Shown: positions 33,420 through 48,826 of the stretch, piece by piece
Numbering within the stretch: the stretch's first letter is position 1
Layout: the number at the start of each line of letters is the position of its first letter
Assembly: GCA_023374025.1 (NCBI GenBank)
Contig: SIJG01000013.1
Span: 24,161-88,160, forward strand
Origin: Heterodera schachtii
Taxonomy: Eukaryota; Nematoda; Chromadorea; Rhabditida; Heteroderidae
Direction: 5' to 3'
Length of the DNA: 64,000 nt
Made by a program: the position numbers and the translations under genes
The notes under the pieces: model-generated
The model's input: the letters and a program-made list of their open reading frames with translations, nothing else
The model's database searches: none
What the model was told of the DNA's origin: nothing

Positions 33420-34762
33420 TAAAATCGAAACTAATTTATCTAAATGCTAGTAACATATACATGAAAATTGCGAAATATGGTAATACAAAAATCCCGAAAA
33501 TAAATGCAAGAAAACGGGAGAGAAAATGGTGAAAAGGAAGTGACAAGGGATGAGAAAAATCGGTGGGAGGAAGAATTCGACGATGGAAGACTCATAAAAA
33601 GTTTGGGGTTTTCAGCTAAAAACCCTAATTAGTAATTACATATTATGTAGTAGGTTATTATTGTTCGATATTTGAAAAAAGTTCTAGTTATCAATATTTT
33701 GGTATCACTTTGAGAACACTGTTTCTGTCTGTATATATGACCGAAATGTCTGCCACACACTATTTTCTTTTGTACTTTCTCCATTTCAAAGACATTGGTG
33801 AGAGAAACATGAAGAAATAGTCAGTGGGCAAAGAAATGGAAAACAGAGAAATAGTATGGAACATACACATGTCAAAGAAAAAGAGTATGTAATGGAATGG
33901 TGATGGCAGACATAATAGGTACTTTTATTAAATGTTCTCTGACCTTTTCAAAAATCGTGCTTTTCATTCTTTCATGCTTTATCTATTTGGTAGTACAGCT
34001 CGCAAAAGTTCTCTGTAACTTTCTTTGTTTTATAGGAATGCGCAATAATTAAATTGATTGTCCCCCCAAACTCGTGACAACCATAAGGCACTTACAAATT
34101 AGACCTTTTTCCGGTTTGGCACCTAACTCTCATCTTTGATTTTTCTGGGGTTTAAGAATACAGACCATGTCAATTTGGAAATCCTGGTAAAATTCCCGAA
34201 ATCCATCCGGTCCGGGTGTACTTCCCTGTGCTCTACTGCAGTTTACGCGTCCAATTGACTTTTACAAATCACCGAATTGCTCCCGTGCGTTTTTCCCATC
34301 TCGCGTTTGTCCGCTTCCTTCGTTTTCACCGTTTTCCCCCATTTTTCCATTTATTGTTTAATTTGTACAACAATTCTTGTTTCGGCAATGGTAATTAATT
34401 CCCAGATCAACAAGCACATAATGTCTGACCAGAAACAATTGTTTTTATTCGGCCAAACTCTTCCCGGCAATTAGCGTGGACTTCTTGAAAGGTTTTTTGG
34501 GTGTTTTACCAAAACTGGTGACATTAAGAAAGCAAGAAAATTGGGAACAATTTTGTTGTTCAAGCCATTAAAAAATAACAATTGTAAAAAAATCGGATAA
34601 AACACATTTTTATGTGCTTTTTGGGGCCCCGAATCTAATTCCATTTCGTCCAATTCCGAACACAAATTCGAACAAAAAGTCGAAAATTCAAATTGTCAAA
34701 TTTCGTATTGGTATAGTTAATTTGGAATTGTTCTTGGTTATACATTTTTGTTTTTTTTGCAG
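33420..34762. other. Intergenic
   Basis: No gene. A faint exon-3-like stretch (FHRF-like, 34300-34350) resembles copy C but is too weak to call. Confidence 0.3.
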
Positions 34763-34969
34763 GACATTGAATGAGCGCATTGAACAACAGTTGGAGCAGA
34801 TTTCGTCCATGCGCACAACAATTGGTCGGCTGGAAAGCGACTTGGAGTTCCAGAACCTGAACCAACAGTTGTTGCTGGCCAAGCAGATCGACTCGTACAT
34901 GATGGACCTGAAGCGGAGCGAGGACACGCGCAGGGCGACGCCAAACGCCAGCTGGAGACGCACCAAATA
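34763..34969 (+). pseudogene. Coiled-coil exon, probably a gene fragment
   Basis: After a TTTTTTTGCAG acceptor, a frame encodes a heptad-like coiled coil (LNERIEQQLEQIS, IGRLESDLEFQNLNQQLLLA, IDSYMMDLKRSED). The open frame then turns into TRRATPNASW and a stop. A +1 shift would instead continue KRQLETHQI up to a GTTTTG donor, which looks more like the original protein. I cannot identify the parent gene, and no neighbouring exons were found. Confidence 0.4.
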
Positions 34970-34970
34970 G

Positions 34971-37080
34971 GTTTTGTAAAATTTATGAAAATTTGAGAAT
35001 TTTTTTAAAATAAATTTCATTCAAAAATGAAATTTTTCTTGGACAATTTACAAAAACTCTCTAATTTTTCTCAGAAAATTGGCTCGAAAGCGCGAAATTT
35101 GGTCATTTTTGGTAGATCTGTTATCAAAAGCACTCAAATTTCCAAAAATTTTCCCGGCATCGCCCTGTCGGTACCGCCGGACTCAAATGGGCGCCAGCTC
35201 GATTTTTGGGGTATAACTCGTTTCATAGCTTTCCTGATTTAAAAAAATAGCCAAAAAAATATTGGAAATTCCATCAATTCGAGTTTCGAGCCAAAAAACG
35301 AGTTGGATTTTTACCGTCCACCCACCCCATGTTTTTTTCATTTTCTGGGGGAGGGGAATGTCAGTATTTGGCTGGGGCCACAAATTGTGTCTAATTGTAA
35401 GGCCCACTTTGCGCCGATACGGTTGTACACCCAGAATTGTTCACTATGTTCCCCTCCCGTATCATTCCCCCCATTTTTAAAAAAAGATTTTCAAAATTAT
35501 AAAATTGAAAAAATAAATTTTTTTTTTTTTTGAAAATTTCTAGAGCTTTTTATCGTAAATTACAAACTTTTCATAAACCAAATGTGAAAATAAATGCGCT
35601 AAGCCATCGCTGGCCCATTAATTTTTTTAGTATTTTTAATGATTATGAGTAGGGGGTTCGAAAAATGGGAGCAACTCGTTCCCCCCGTCATTTCCCCCGA
35701 AACATTTAAAAAAAAAATGCTAACTTTTAAAAATTTTTCAAATAAAATGGGGTAAATGATAAAAAAGGGCGAGGAATTGGAATTTTGGAATATGGAATTA
35801 AACATTGTTTTAAAAACAAAGCCTTAAATTATGTTATTTTTAGAAATGAATGGCGATACAATTAGTTTTGGACAATGATGGACACTTTGATGGAAACAGT
35901 GAATCATCGATCACTGACCAACAACAGCTTAAGGTGGCCAAAGAACACAGACAGACAGAAACAATTGGCAGAAAAAAACATTTGAATTTAAATGGGACAA
36001 AAATTCGGAGAAAATTATTAAGTCGGAAAAACGAATCAAAATCGGCAATGGTAGCCAAAAATTGAGACATAATAGTGAAAAGCAAGCCCGTAGCCAGAAA
36101 AAAAATATTTTGGATCGGGGAATTCGAAGACTTTTTTTTGTTGCTCTTCGGGTTAAAAAATTTTCTCCAGTGTTATTTTAAAAACTTCAGCGCCGAAGAG
36201 CAAAAAAAATAGGGATTTTTAGCCATTTTTGAACCAAAAAATAAGTATTTTTTGTCATTTTGAGGTCGTAATTTCAAAAACAAGGTCAAATAAGGATCCG
36301 ACGGGGCCGATAAGCGCAGCCGGGAGAACTTTTTTGAACTTTTAATGCATTTTTTAAGCAAAAATGATTACATTTTTTAAAAATTGTCAGTTTTCCTGGA
36401 AATTTTTTGATATTTCATTTCGGGGTGGGGTGGTGAATTCTCCCCTGGCTATGGGCCTGATTTGGCATGGAAAAATCTGCTTTTCTAATATTAACAGTCC
36501 TTAACTGTCCTCTACAAATTGGCATTGAAAGACTTTGGCCAACACTCAAAAGTTCTGAGAAAAAATTCTAAATCTGCCAACTTTGCGATTTTCTATAATT
36601 TTTTGAAAGTGTACACTGAAAATCTTAAAACTTAATTTTCCGCCAGATCCAAAGTTACCATATTTTTATTAATGTATTTATTTTTTCAGTCATTTGACGT
36701 CTTTGGACCATTGCCATGCCTTGGATTTGTCTTCAAAATTGACAGGTTTTTTTTTTGCATCAACGTATTTTTTGAATTTTAAGTGAAATCTTGAAAAAAT
36801 TGAATTGTAAAATTGGGTTTCCAGTGACCATCTGACATAAATTTCTTCAGGGTTTGGCCGGGGACGGTCCCCGGGTTTGATTTTGGCTTGGGGGTATTTC
36901 TCCCGAGCGATATTTACTGAATTTTCACTAATTTTTTAAAACGCTTTTTTCAAAACTGACTCCGCCAAAAATGAAAAATGTTTTATAACCCGCAAAAATT
37001 GCGTCTTCGCCAAATACATTGTTGAGTTCGTAATTTTGCCTATCAATTTGGCAAAATCCAATATTTTATGCCTCCAGAGA
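34971..37080. other. Gene-poor region
   Basis: AT-rich repeat DNA with a hairpin-like block (CCCTGTCGGTACCGCCGG, 35163-35180) and a degenerate one (36304-36325). A direct-repeat copy lies at about 35825-35925 (see 38566-38645). No gene. Confidence 0.35.
35825..35925 (+). repeat. Direct repeat, copy 1, containing an F-box-like exon relic
   Basis: Shares about 85 bp with 38566-38645 (TTTTTAGAAATGAATGGCGA, then ACACTTTGATGGAAACAG). HFDGNSES resembles the HFDGKSEL motif of the F-box-like exon 2. Confidence 0.45.
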
Positions 37081-37264
37081 ATGCCCGGAAATGCGCCCGT
37101 CCGATCGATGGTTGTTCAGGTCCAAGCCCACACTGATCAGTCCCTTTTCTACGCGTTTGGAGTCTCCGAATATGGTAGGCACATTTACAGTAGGGACAAA
37201 TGATTTGGAATTTCAACAAAAATAAATGTAATGAATAATATTACTCACTATTCATGCCTTTAAG

Positions 37265-40753
<3,489 letters not shown>

Positions 40754-40792
40754 ACCGACTTTGTTGTACATATTTTTTTTTTACTATCTCCC

Positions 40793-41175
40793 AGGGCTCG
40801 GATTCGTACTTGGATGCTAAGTACATACTTGGATTTGGGCTTTTGTGCTTGGAAAATTTTAACTGCCCCCCCCCCCCCCGCCCAAAAAAGAACTCACATT
40901 TTTTCTTAACTTGACCCAAAATCGCAAAAATTTTGTCATTTTTTGGTGAAAATCTGTTAACAAATTACAATCGAATTTTCAAAATTTTCCCGGCGGCGCC
41001 TATCGGCACCGCCGCCCCCCCCCCCCCGCAAGTTCCCAAAAAGTTTTTTTGAAAAACCGCCGCAAAAAATGGTTTTGAAGGGCAAAAAATCTCAATTTTA
41101 CAAATTTTATGTGTACTTGAATTTCACAAATTTTGCTCTTTTGTACTTGGAAAGTGACTTGGTACGATCCGAGCC
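40793..41175. mobile_element. Miniature element with GGCTCGGAT ends and long flanking repeats
   Basis: The left end AGGGCTCGGATTCGTACTTG and the right end GTACGATCCGAGCC are inverted repeats. It is flanked by ~40-bp direct repeats (40754-40792 and 41176-41218) that start ACCGACTTTGTTG and end ACTATCTCCC. Contains a GC hairpin (40990-41014) and C-tracts. No coding frame. Confidence 0.5.
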
Positions 41176-41218
41176 ACCGACTTTGTTGTGTACATATTTT
41201 TCTTTCTTACTATCTCCC

Positions 41219-42150
41219 ATTTATGGACAAATTGACAAATATTTTTTGACTGATTAAAAAAAAGAAGATAATTTTATAATTTTAGTTTTTATATCATTTT
41301 TAAGTGCTTTCTTAGCATAATTTTTTTGTTGAAGATATGAGCAAAATTTTTTTTAGTTTTTTTTTAATTTATTTATTTTGTTTTAAATTATATTTGTTAA
41401 AATAATTGGAATTTATTATAAATTAAACCATCTAATTTAACACTCTAATTTTAATAAATTTCAACTTTATAAAAAATTTATTTCATAAAAATTCCATTAA
41501 ACTCTCTAGACAATATGATCCATTAATTAAAATATTCGAGAATTAATGAATGGACAACTTAGTACTTATTTTTCTTCTTTTGGGGCCAGGACGTTTTCGC
41601 GTGGGGTACGTTTTCGCGTGAGTGGCCTATTAGGACTGAAATTGGTCGGATGGGTGCCGAACATACATTTCGACCTATTTCGAATCCCAAACCTGATTTC
41701 AATGAGACACAGAATCCGACCATCGGCATCAAGACATTTCTTTTCTTTTTTTTTCGGGGACGGGGAACTCTTCTTTTCACATATCCAAGAGATTAACCAA
41801 TTGGAAAGTCTTAACTTTTTGTTCAATTTTTTGCCGTACAAAAATTATGTCCCAAACATTTTACACCAAATAACTCAATTTTATATAGAAAAAATTCTGT
41901 AATAGGGGTTGGAAATTTTTTAAATTATGATAAATAAGCCTGCCAGAAAGAGAGAAAACAATTTTATACCAAATTGCATTTGGGATGGTGAGTCTACACA
42001 AATACCAGCAGAGCATTAGACTGTGAAAAATTATTAGACTGTATAATAATTTGTCAGTATTAATTTAGTTTATAAAATTCACTTAAATATAGATTAAATT
42101 AAGCACCCGAAGTAAAACGGGAGTGAAAAAATTTTTCAAAACATAAAAAA
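41219..42150. other. AT-rich, gene-free
   Basis: Holds ACGTTTTCGCGTG repeats (41590-41625), whose complement CACGCGAAAACG recurs at 42165-42205. Together they may be ends of a further element. No gene. Confidence 0.35.
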
Positions 42151-42213
42151 TTCGCTTATATGCAACCACGCGAAAACGGCCACGCGAAAATGGCCACGCG
42201 AAAACCGTGGTGC

Positions 42214-43075
42214 GACTTTTGGGGATTTGCAACTTGGGGACCCGACATTTGGGGACCCGACTTTTGGGGATCCCGACAATTAGGGACCCGATTTTTGGGG
42301 ACCCGACACTTAGGGAACCCGACATTTGGGGACCCGACATTTGGGGATCGAACGTCTTTTGGGGATCCGACATTTGGGGAACTCCACATTTGGGGACCCG
42401 ACATTTGGGGACCCGACATTTGGGGACCCGACATTTGGGGACCCGACATTTGGGGATTTTATTCAAACAAAAAAAAATATTTAAAAATATTTTCTAAATA
42501 ACTCTGTTTCCGGACTCACCGCAAGGAAGTAGCATAATTTTGAGCCCATACTAACCACAACATAATAGACTAATCACAATATATTTTTTTATATACAGTA
42601 CACCTCTTTCCAATTTTTTTAAAAACGCCTTTTCCAAGGGCCAACTGGAACAGAAATTCGTCAAGGACATTCAAAAAGTTAAAGGCGAGTTTACTGTCTA
42701 ATTGCGTACAGCAACAAAATGCCGAGGTCATCTTTTCTGTTTATTAAGTCCGGAATTAGATTAATTTTTAAAATATTATTTTGTTTTTCTTGCAATGGAA
42801 TTAACTCTGGCTAAAGCAGTCGTAAATTTGTCTAATTTGGGATAAATTTTAAATATTTTTTTTTGTTTGAATAAAATCCCCAAATGTCGGGTCCCCAAAT
42901 GTCGAGTTCCCCAAATGTCGGATCCCCAAAAGACGTTCGATCCCCAAATGTCGGGTCCCCAAATGTCGGGTTCCCTAAGTGTCGGGTCCCCAAAAGTCGG
43001 GTCCTTAAATGTCGGGATCCCCAAAAGTCGGGTCCCCAAATGTCGTGTCCCCAAGTTGCAAATCCCCAAAAGTCG
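42214..43075. mobile_element. Foldback-type element with tandem-repeat arms
   Basis: The left arm (42214-42485) is a tandem array of a ~15-bp unit, GGGGACCCGACATTT, with variants. The right arm (42848-43075) is the same array inverted, ending with the complement of ATTTGCAACTTGGGGA. The ~360-bp centre has no coding frame. The right arm has about three fewer units. This structure matches foldback (FB) elements described in other animals. Confidence 0.7.
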
Positions 43076-44078
43076 GGTAGCCGCGAAAACGACCCCGACC
43101 GTCTTCTTTTTGGGTTACAGTATTCATCTTGCCCTCCTTTCTCGAGTGTCCATTGTTTCGTGCCAAAACATTTAAAACAGATTTTCTACTTTTCATTTTG
43201 GTACGGCATTTCTGCACTCTCTTACATTAAATTCAAAATTTTGTCAAATAATTATTTAACAAAAACTATTTAAAATTATCCCTTGTTCTTGCTCGAATTC
43301 AAAGAATTAATAAAAGCAAATTTATTTATCATTTAAAATTTGTCAACAACTTGGCATTCAACTTTATGCTTAATTTATTTTATTTTTTGTATTAAACGCC
43401 ATATACTTTTTTAGTGCGAAATTTTGCATTGACAATGAATGAATGTGCACTGTAGCAGCACATTAATTCATCCCATCCAACATTCCTTCCCTTAATTAAA
43501 CATTGAAAAAAAAAACTTTTAACCCATTTTCCATTCCTTCACTCTGAAAAATCCTCGTGAACAAATTTTTTTTTTTTGTTTTGTTTAAGGCCCAAGTCCA
43601 TTAATTCTCTTAACGGCATTCCACCACCACAAATACCAACTTTGTTGGATTTAGTCAACAAAGAAAAAAGTTATGATGGTCTAAACTTGGCTCAGACGGA
43701 ACTGGCCAGACGGAACTGGCCCGTTCCGCCCCCTCCACCCCTCGTCCCCGCGGGGGATAATCACACTTTCGGGAGGCGCGAATCCGTCTCTCATCACCAC
43801 CACCACCACCCACTTCAGCGCCAGCACAGCAAATGCTTCTTCTTATCTTCTTACCTCCCCGGAGGGGGCAGGGGTGACTTATGGGAGCCAACAAGCTGAT
43901 GGACAAATAAATATACACACACCCTCTCCACCAGAAATGGAGTGCAATTTGTTAACAGATTTTGTTCAAAAAGGCGACCGAATTATGCGATTTTTAACCA
44001 ATTTATGAATTTTTATTTACAAATTTCGCCGCTGGGCACTGTAGTGCAAAATGCACAATCCAATCCCCAAATATATAA
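43076..44078. other. Gene-free region
   Basis: AT-rich, then a more GC-rich patch at 43680-43880 (CCCCTCCACCCC and a CAC repeat). No convincing gene. Confidence 0.3.
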
Positions 44079-44180
44079 ACCGTATTTTTTAAAATACAGC
44101 CCCCCCCCCCTAAAATAAAGCCCCCCTTTTTAGGGGGTTGAAAAATAAAGCCCTGGGGCTCAATTTTAGGAAATACGGTA
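44079..44180. mobile_element. Short MITE with CCGTATTT / AAATACGG ends
   Basis: The left end ACCGTATTTTTTAAAATACA and the right end TTTTAGGAAATACGGT are imperfect inverted repeats around C- and G-tracts. Related ends lie at 21128, 29345 and 6529. Confidence 0.45.
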
Positions 44181-44392
44181 GCTTAGTCAGTAAGTCCTCC
44201 AATAATCCCTGCCTCATCCTCTTAAGTGTTAGCCTTCTCTCTTCTCTCTCATTTTTCTCCCTCCTCAATCCGCCGTCAAAAAGTCAAGCAGCACAAACCA
44301 ACAAATACATCATAAACTTAGTTGGGTCCGTAAGCACTTCGGCTTATCTCCTCTTCGCCCTTTCCTTCTGCCATTTGGTGGTGTTCGGAGTC

Positions 44393-44770
44393 GGTGCACC
44401 CCAAAACGTCGTCGGCCGAAACGTCGTCGGAAGACTTTTTGAACCATAACTTTGTTCATTGTCAATCAAATTAAGCATTGTTGGTGTTGTTCGATAGCTC
44501 TATGTGTTTATTATCAATTTGCATAATCTCAAAAATTTTCGTTAAGTTTCAAAAAAGTTATGGCCAGAAGGAACTCAAAACCCCAGTAATTCGAACTTTT
44601 TTTTGCTCTGCTTTTTTTTGCATGAATAAAAAATTTTTAAAATTTGCATGCTAATAGCATTTTTCGAATGCTTTTGAATAATACCAAGAATGTTTAATTT
44701 GGTTGAGAAAGAAAAAAGTTATGGTCGAAAAATTCGTTCGACGACGTTTCGGCTGACGACGTTTTGTCCT
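44393..44770. repeat. Dispersed repeat, copy 2 (AAAACGTCG ends)
   Basis: Partner of 9434-9803, in the same orientation, with the same terminal AAAACGTCG/CGACGTTTT inverted motif. Confidence 0.5.
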
Positions 44771-47700
44771 ACTCCGGTTCGGAGTCGCGCGGATTACCTC
44801 CCTCGAAAATCCCTTCGCCGCCGCTGCTTCCCTACAGGAGGGGCAAATTCCCTCCCCAATCGCCTCAGCCAATCGCATTTATCCATTCACAGAGTCATTC
44901 ACATTGGATTTGGATTAGAATTTCCGCCCGTGTGGTGGTGGTGGAGGAATTAAGCGATTAATGTCCCGCGCCCCCTCTCCTCCACCCAATCGCCAATCAG
45001 CCACTGAATTTTTTTGTTTGATTGACTGATCTTGCCTTGTCATTTAATTGGACTGCTTTCTGCTGATCACTGAGCTCCCGTCGTCAGCGATATCCAATCA
45101 CAGTCACTCAACCATTATTCATTCATTCGCCAAGAAAATTTGGCGGTCGGCCCCGCAGGGGCGGTCCACCACCGCGACGCCGTTGATGCGATTTGCGACC
45201 GATTAATGATAACTCCCCCCGCCCTATCCCCACTAAATCGCTGGGCCCGCCCGCATGACGCAACCACTTCACTCTCCCCGTCTCATCGCCCGTTGTCGCT
45301 GCCATCATCAATTGCTCCCCCTGTCCGCCCCGCGCACGCCCAAATAATCTTTTATGCCCGCCGCCCACTGTCTCGCAACCACAAATTACCGTATGCATTA
45401 TGCACATAAAATTTTGAAACTAAACTTTCCTTTGTTAAAACACCAAATTTATAGCAATTGACTTTTTAAACCTTATTTATGGCATAAAATTTGCCATAAA
45501 TTTATGCCAATTTATGAATGGAATAATGCACAGTTGAGCACATAAAATTGTATGAAAAAAAATAAATAAATCGGCTTTACTCACAGATAATATTTTTCTT
45601 TTAAAATCTCGCGCAGAAAACAGAAATTCAATTTTAAAATAACCAATTATTTTTATTTTCGTCCTTTCCAAAGTCAAAAATTAATTACCTAATTGTTGTA
45701 CTATAATGCACAAATTTTGCTGGCTTAATTAAAAATTAACAAAGCAAAATTTGACTCAAAATTAACCGAAACTTTTGCCTTGAAAAATTTCAACCAATAA
45801 AACAATTTGCTCAGTAAAATAACTAAATAAATAAATAATGCTAATTAACAAAAAAAAAAAAAATTAAAAGGTCATTCTTAATTCCAAACAATAAATTTAC
45901 AACCCCTTTGAATGGCTTAAGAGCTCCTCAGAGAAATTGACACAAAATTTTCATCGGAATTTTGATTTTTCCATTTTCTTAATAATTTTGCGGTTTTTGG
46001 AAAAAAAATTGTTTTTCGCTTTTAAGGCATACATTAAAATATGAGAAACCTAAAAATTTGGGCACGACAAAATGTCGCCAAATTTTTTCTTTCTCAAGCA
46101 GTCTCATTGTGCTCCAAAAGTCAGCTCCGCCCCCTTATCCGTTTTGTAAATTTTTGAAATAATTGCTTTTTTTAAAATCGTTTTTTAACTTCACAACTGT
46201 TGCTCCGTATTTAAAATTAAAATTTTCAAATTTCAAAAAGAAAACTTTTAATATTTTATGAAAGAATTTCTCAGCCGGCTTCTCATTCACCAACGCTATA
46301 AAATCCCAGGTCGCTTAGCTTTTATTTTGATTATTCATTTTCTTTGTACACACACATTTTTTTTGTTTTGAATAATTGCCAATGCCTTAGAGCCGCTTAA
46401 ATAATTGACAAAAGGCTTTAAGAAAAAAAAAGAAAGAAAACTTCCGAGCAAACCTGATCTTGACAAGATTATCTCGTGGTTGGGAAGGGAGGTGGGGTGG
46501 GGAGGATATCCCCAATCCCCACACCAGCATCCACTGCTTAACATTCTTCCCCCGTGGGAAGGCTTAACAAAAATGGTCAAAAATTTCAAAATCCCATGGG
46601 ATATATTAACTTATCCATCGTGGGATTAAACTTGCTTTGAAACCACCCCCAACTCAGGAAAATGAAAGAATTTTTTCTACCTTTGAGAGTGTTTATTGTG
46701 TTTTTTAATACGCCAAAAACCCACCGGAAATGGTATTATAAATATTTTCCCATGTTTTTTCGAATTTAATTCTTTTTCTAAAAAAAAACTTCACTCAAAA
46801 TTTGAAAGCCTCGTTCTTTCCAGGATTGTCCTTGGAAATAGGTAAATTTCAAAAAATTCTCCGGCAGCATCATCGTTTCTGCCGAGTCCCATCCTTTGAT
46901 TTTTTTAAATTTTTTTTAAAAGCCCTTTTATTTTGCATTTATTATGAATTGAAATCGTTTAATCTACTATTTCCATTTGTTATTATTTTAATATTTTAAA
47001 ATAATTATTTAGTTTCAAAAATTAACTCATTTTATGAATTGTTCGGTTCATTATCTTTTTGTCTTTTCCTTTTTTTAATTTCTTTATTTTTTTTTACATT
47101 AATATAATTTTTTGTATTTTACTTGGTTTTTATTTTATACCAAAAAATTTGCTTTTAAATTTTATTAAATTTTCTTTTTTTCCATGTTTTTAAACGTTTT
47201 AAAATAATTTTTTGGGTTTTTTTAATTTATCATAGAGTTTTGGTCATTTTCTTATTTTTTTTTACAAAAAAATTTAAATTTAAATTGGTTATTAAATAAA
47301 CATGCTTCGTTTTTACACATCGTGTAAAAAAATCATTGGTAAATTTTTGGAAAATTTTTTTTTCAGGCTAGAATTTTACGCACTTTCTCCCTCTCCCAAA
47401 GAATTTACTAACAAATAAGTCTTTTCTTATAAGTTTATAAGCAACCTTTTCCACGCGTAGGCGCAGCACTTGGCAACGAAAACGCCATATTAGCCTGACT
47501 AATTTTGCCACCATTGCGTTGGCACACACTATTTTCTTTCTTTGGCATTTTGGCGATAGGGAGGGATGGGCCATGGGCCACTCTTCTTACAGTATAATCC
47601 ATCCTAAAAAGAGGGGGGGGGGGGGGGGGGGAGCGGAAGCGCCAACACCAGCGGCGGAGGGAAGGATTGTAATGTGATGGGAGCGTCCACTAGAGCGCCA

Positions 47701-48826
47701 CAAAGATGATAATATTTGCTCATCCCGCCCCGGCGGGAGGGGAGGACTTAAAAATGTGTCCCATCCATCCAAATGCATCACACCTGCCCCCCACGGAAGA
47801 GGATTTTGGTGGATAGGGAGGAATAGGATATTTGGGGATACGATCCTACGGCGAGAAAGCTTTAAATATGGGCGGCCGTTGGTGCCGCCGCTACCGGCCG
47901 GTCCACTCTCGTCTGTTCTCGACCCTGCCGGTAGTCACCCTTCGGGCCTCGGCGCGCGCGGGGGGGGGGGGGGGGAGGAACCGATTTTCTCACGCCCGAG
48001 CAAATCTTCTTTCACTCCATCGCCTTCAAATTATCACTGATGAATTATCGTAGTGGCCCATATTTTTTAGTGCCAAAATTTCTGGCACAGTAAATGCCAT
48101 ATTTAAAATAATATTGGAATACTGATGGGGTTGGAATGCAAAATCTCGGGCTAATGGACAAAAAACACTCGTTCAAATTTTTATATTTTTTCATTGAATG
48201 CTTGAATAACGTTTATTATTGTTTTTCATTAGCTTTTTATTTAAATTTATTTTAAATGAATCAAAATTTTTCTACTTTTTCTAATTTTGTATTTAAAATT
48301 TATTTTTTTCGATAAAACTTATATTAATTGTTCCAACTTTTTGGCATTTTAAATTAAATTATTATTTTACTAAAATAAAATTTTCTTTTTGCTCTTTTGG
48401 CATTTAATTATTTTTTCAAATGGGTATATTCTTTTTTTTATTCTATTTAGCAAAAGAAAGCATTTTTATATTTCTGCAAAATCTAAATTTATATTATTTT
48501 ACAATAATAAATTTATTCTTAATTTGGCATTAAATTTCCCATGATATTTTTTACATATTTCATTTTTATTTTTTGCCGTCATATTCCATGTGAAAATGAA
48601 CCACCAAAACATTGTACAATACATAAAAGAAATTTTCCATTTTTGGCATTTACAAAAGCCATGGGTTTCGAAATGGCATTTAGCTTTCTTCAATGGCATA
48701 ATGCCACAAAATTAGTTTCTCATTAACACTATGCCCCATCATAAACTGAATATTCCAACATTTTTTGGACGAAATTAATTTATGTTAATTTGCTTGTTTT
48801 TAGTTAATCAAAAATAAAATTTTATC
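44771..48826. other. Gene-free region of 4 kb
   Basis: GC-rich patches (45120-45360; 47600-48000) with G-tracts at 47611-47631 and 47960-47974 alternate with very AT-rich DNA. Open frames here are short and show no domain or splice pattern that I trust. Confidence 0.3.

Noticed and set aside
34277..34350. FHRF-like stretch resembling exon 3 of copy C
   Set aside because: Similarity covers only about 12 residues of biased composition and no flanking family motif is found.
42083..42466. Minus-strand frame encoding repeated PKCRVPKCRV
   Set aside because: Translation of the 15-bp tandem array; open in several frames only because the unit length is a multiple of three.
43576..43899. Frame with a His run (SHHHHHHPLQ)
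   Set aside because: A CAC simple repeat in repeat-rich DNA, with no splice partners or domain.
45123..45409. GC-rich frames on both strands
   Set aside because: Overlapping frames of similar length on opposite strands with no motif; a GC-rich patch opens all of them.
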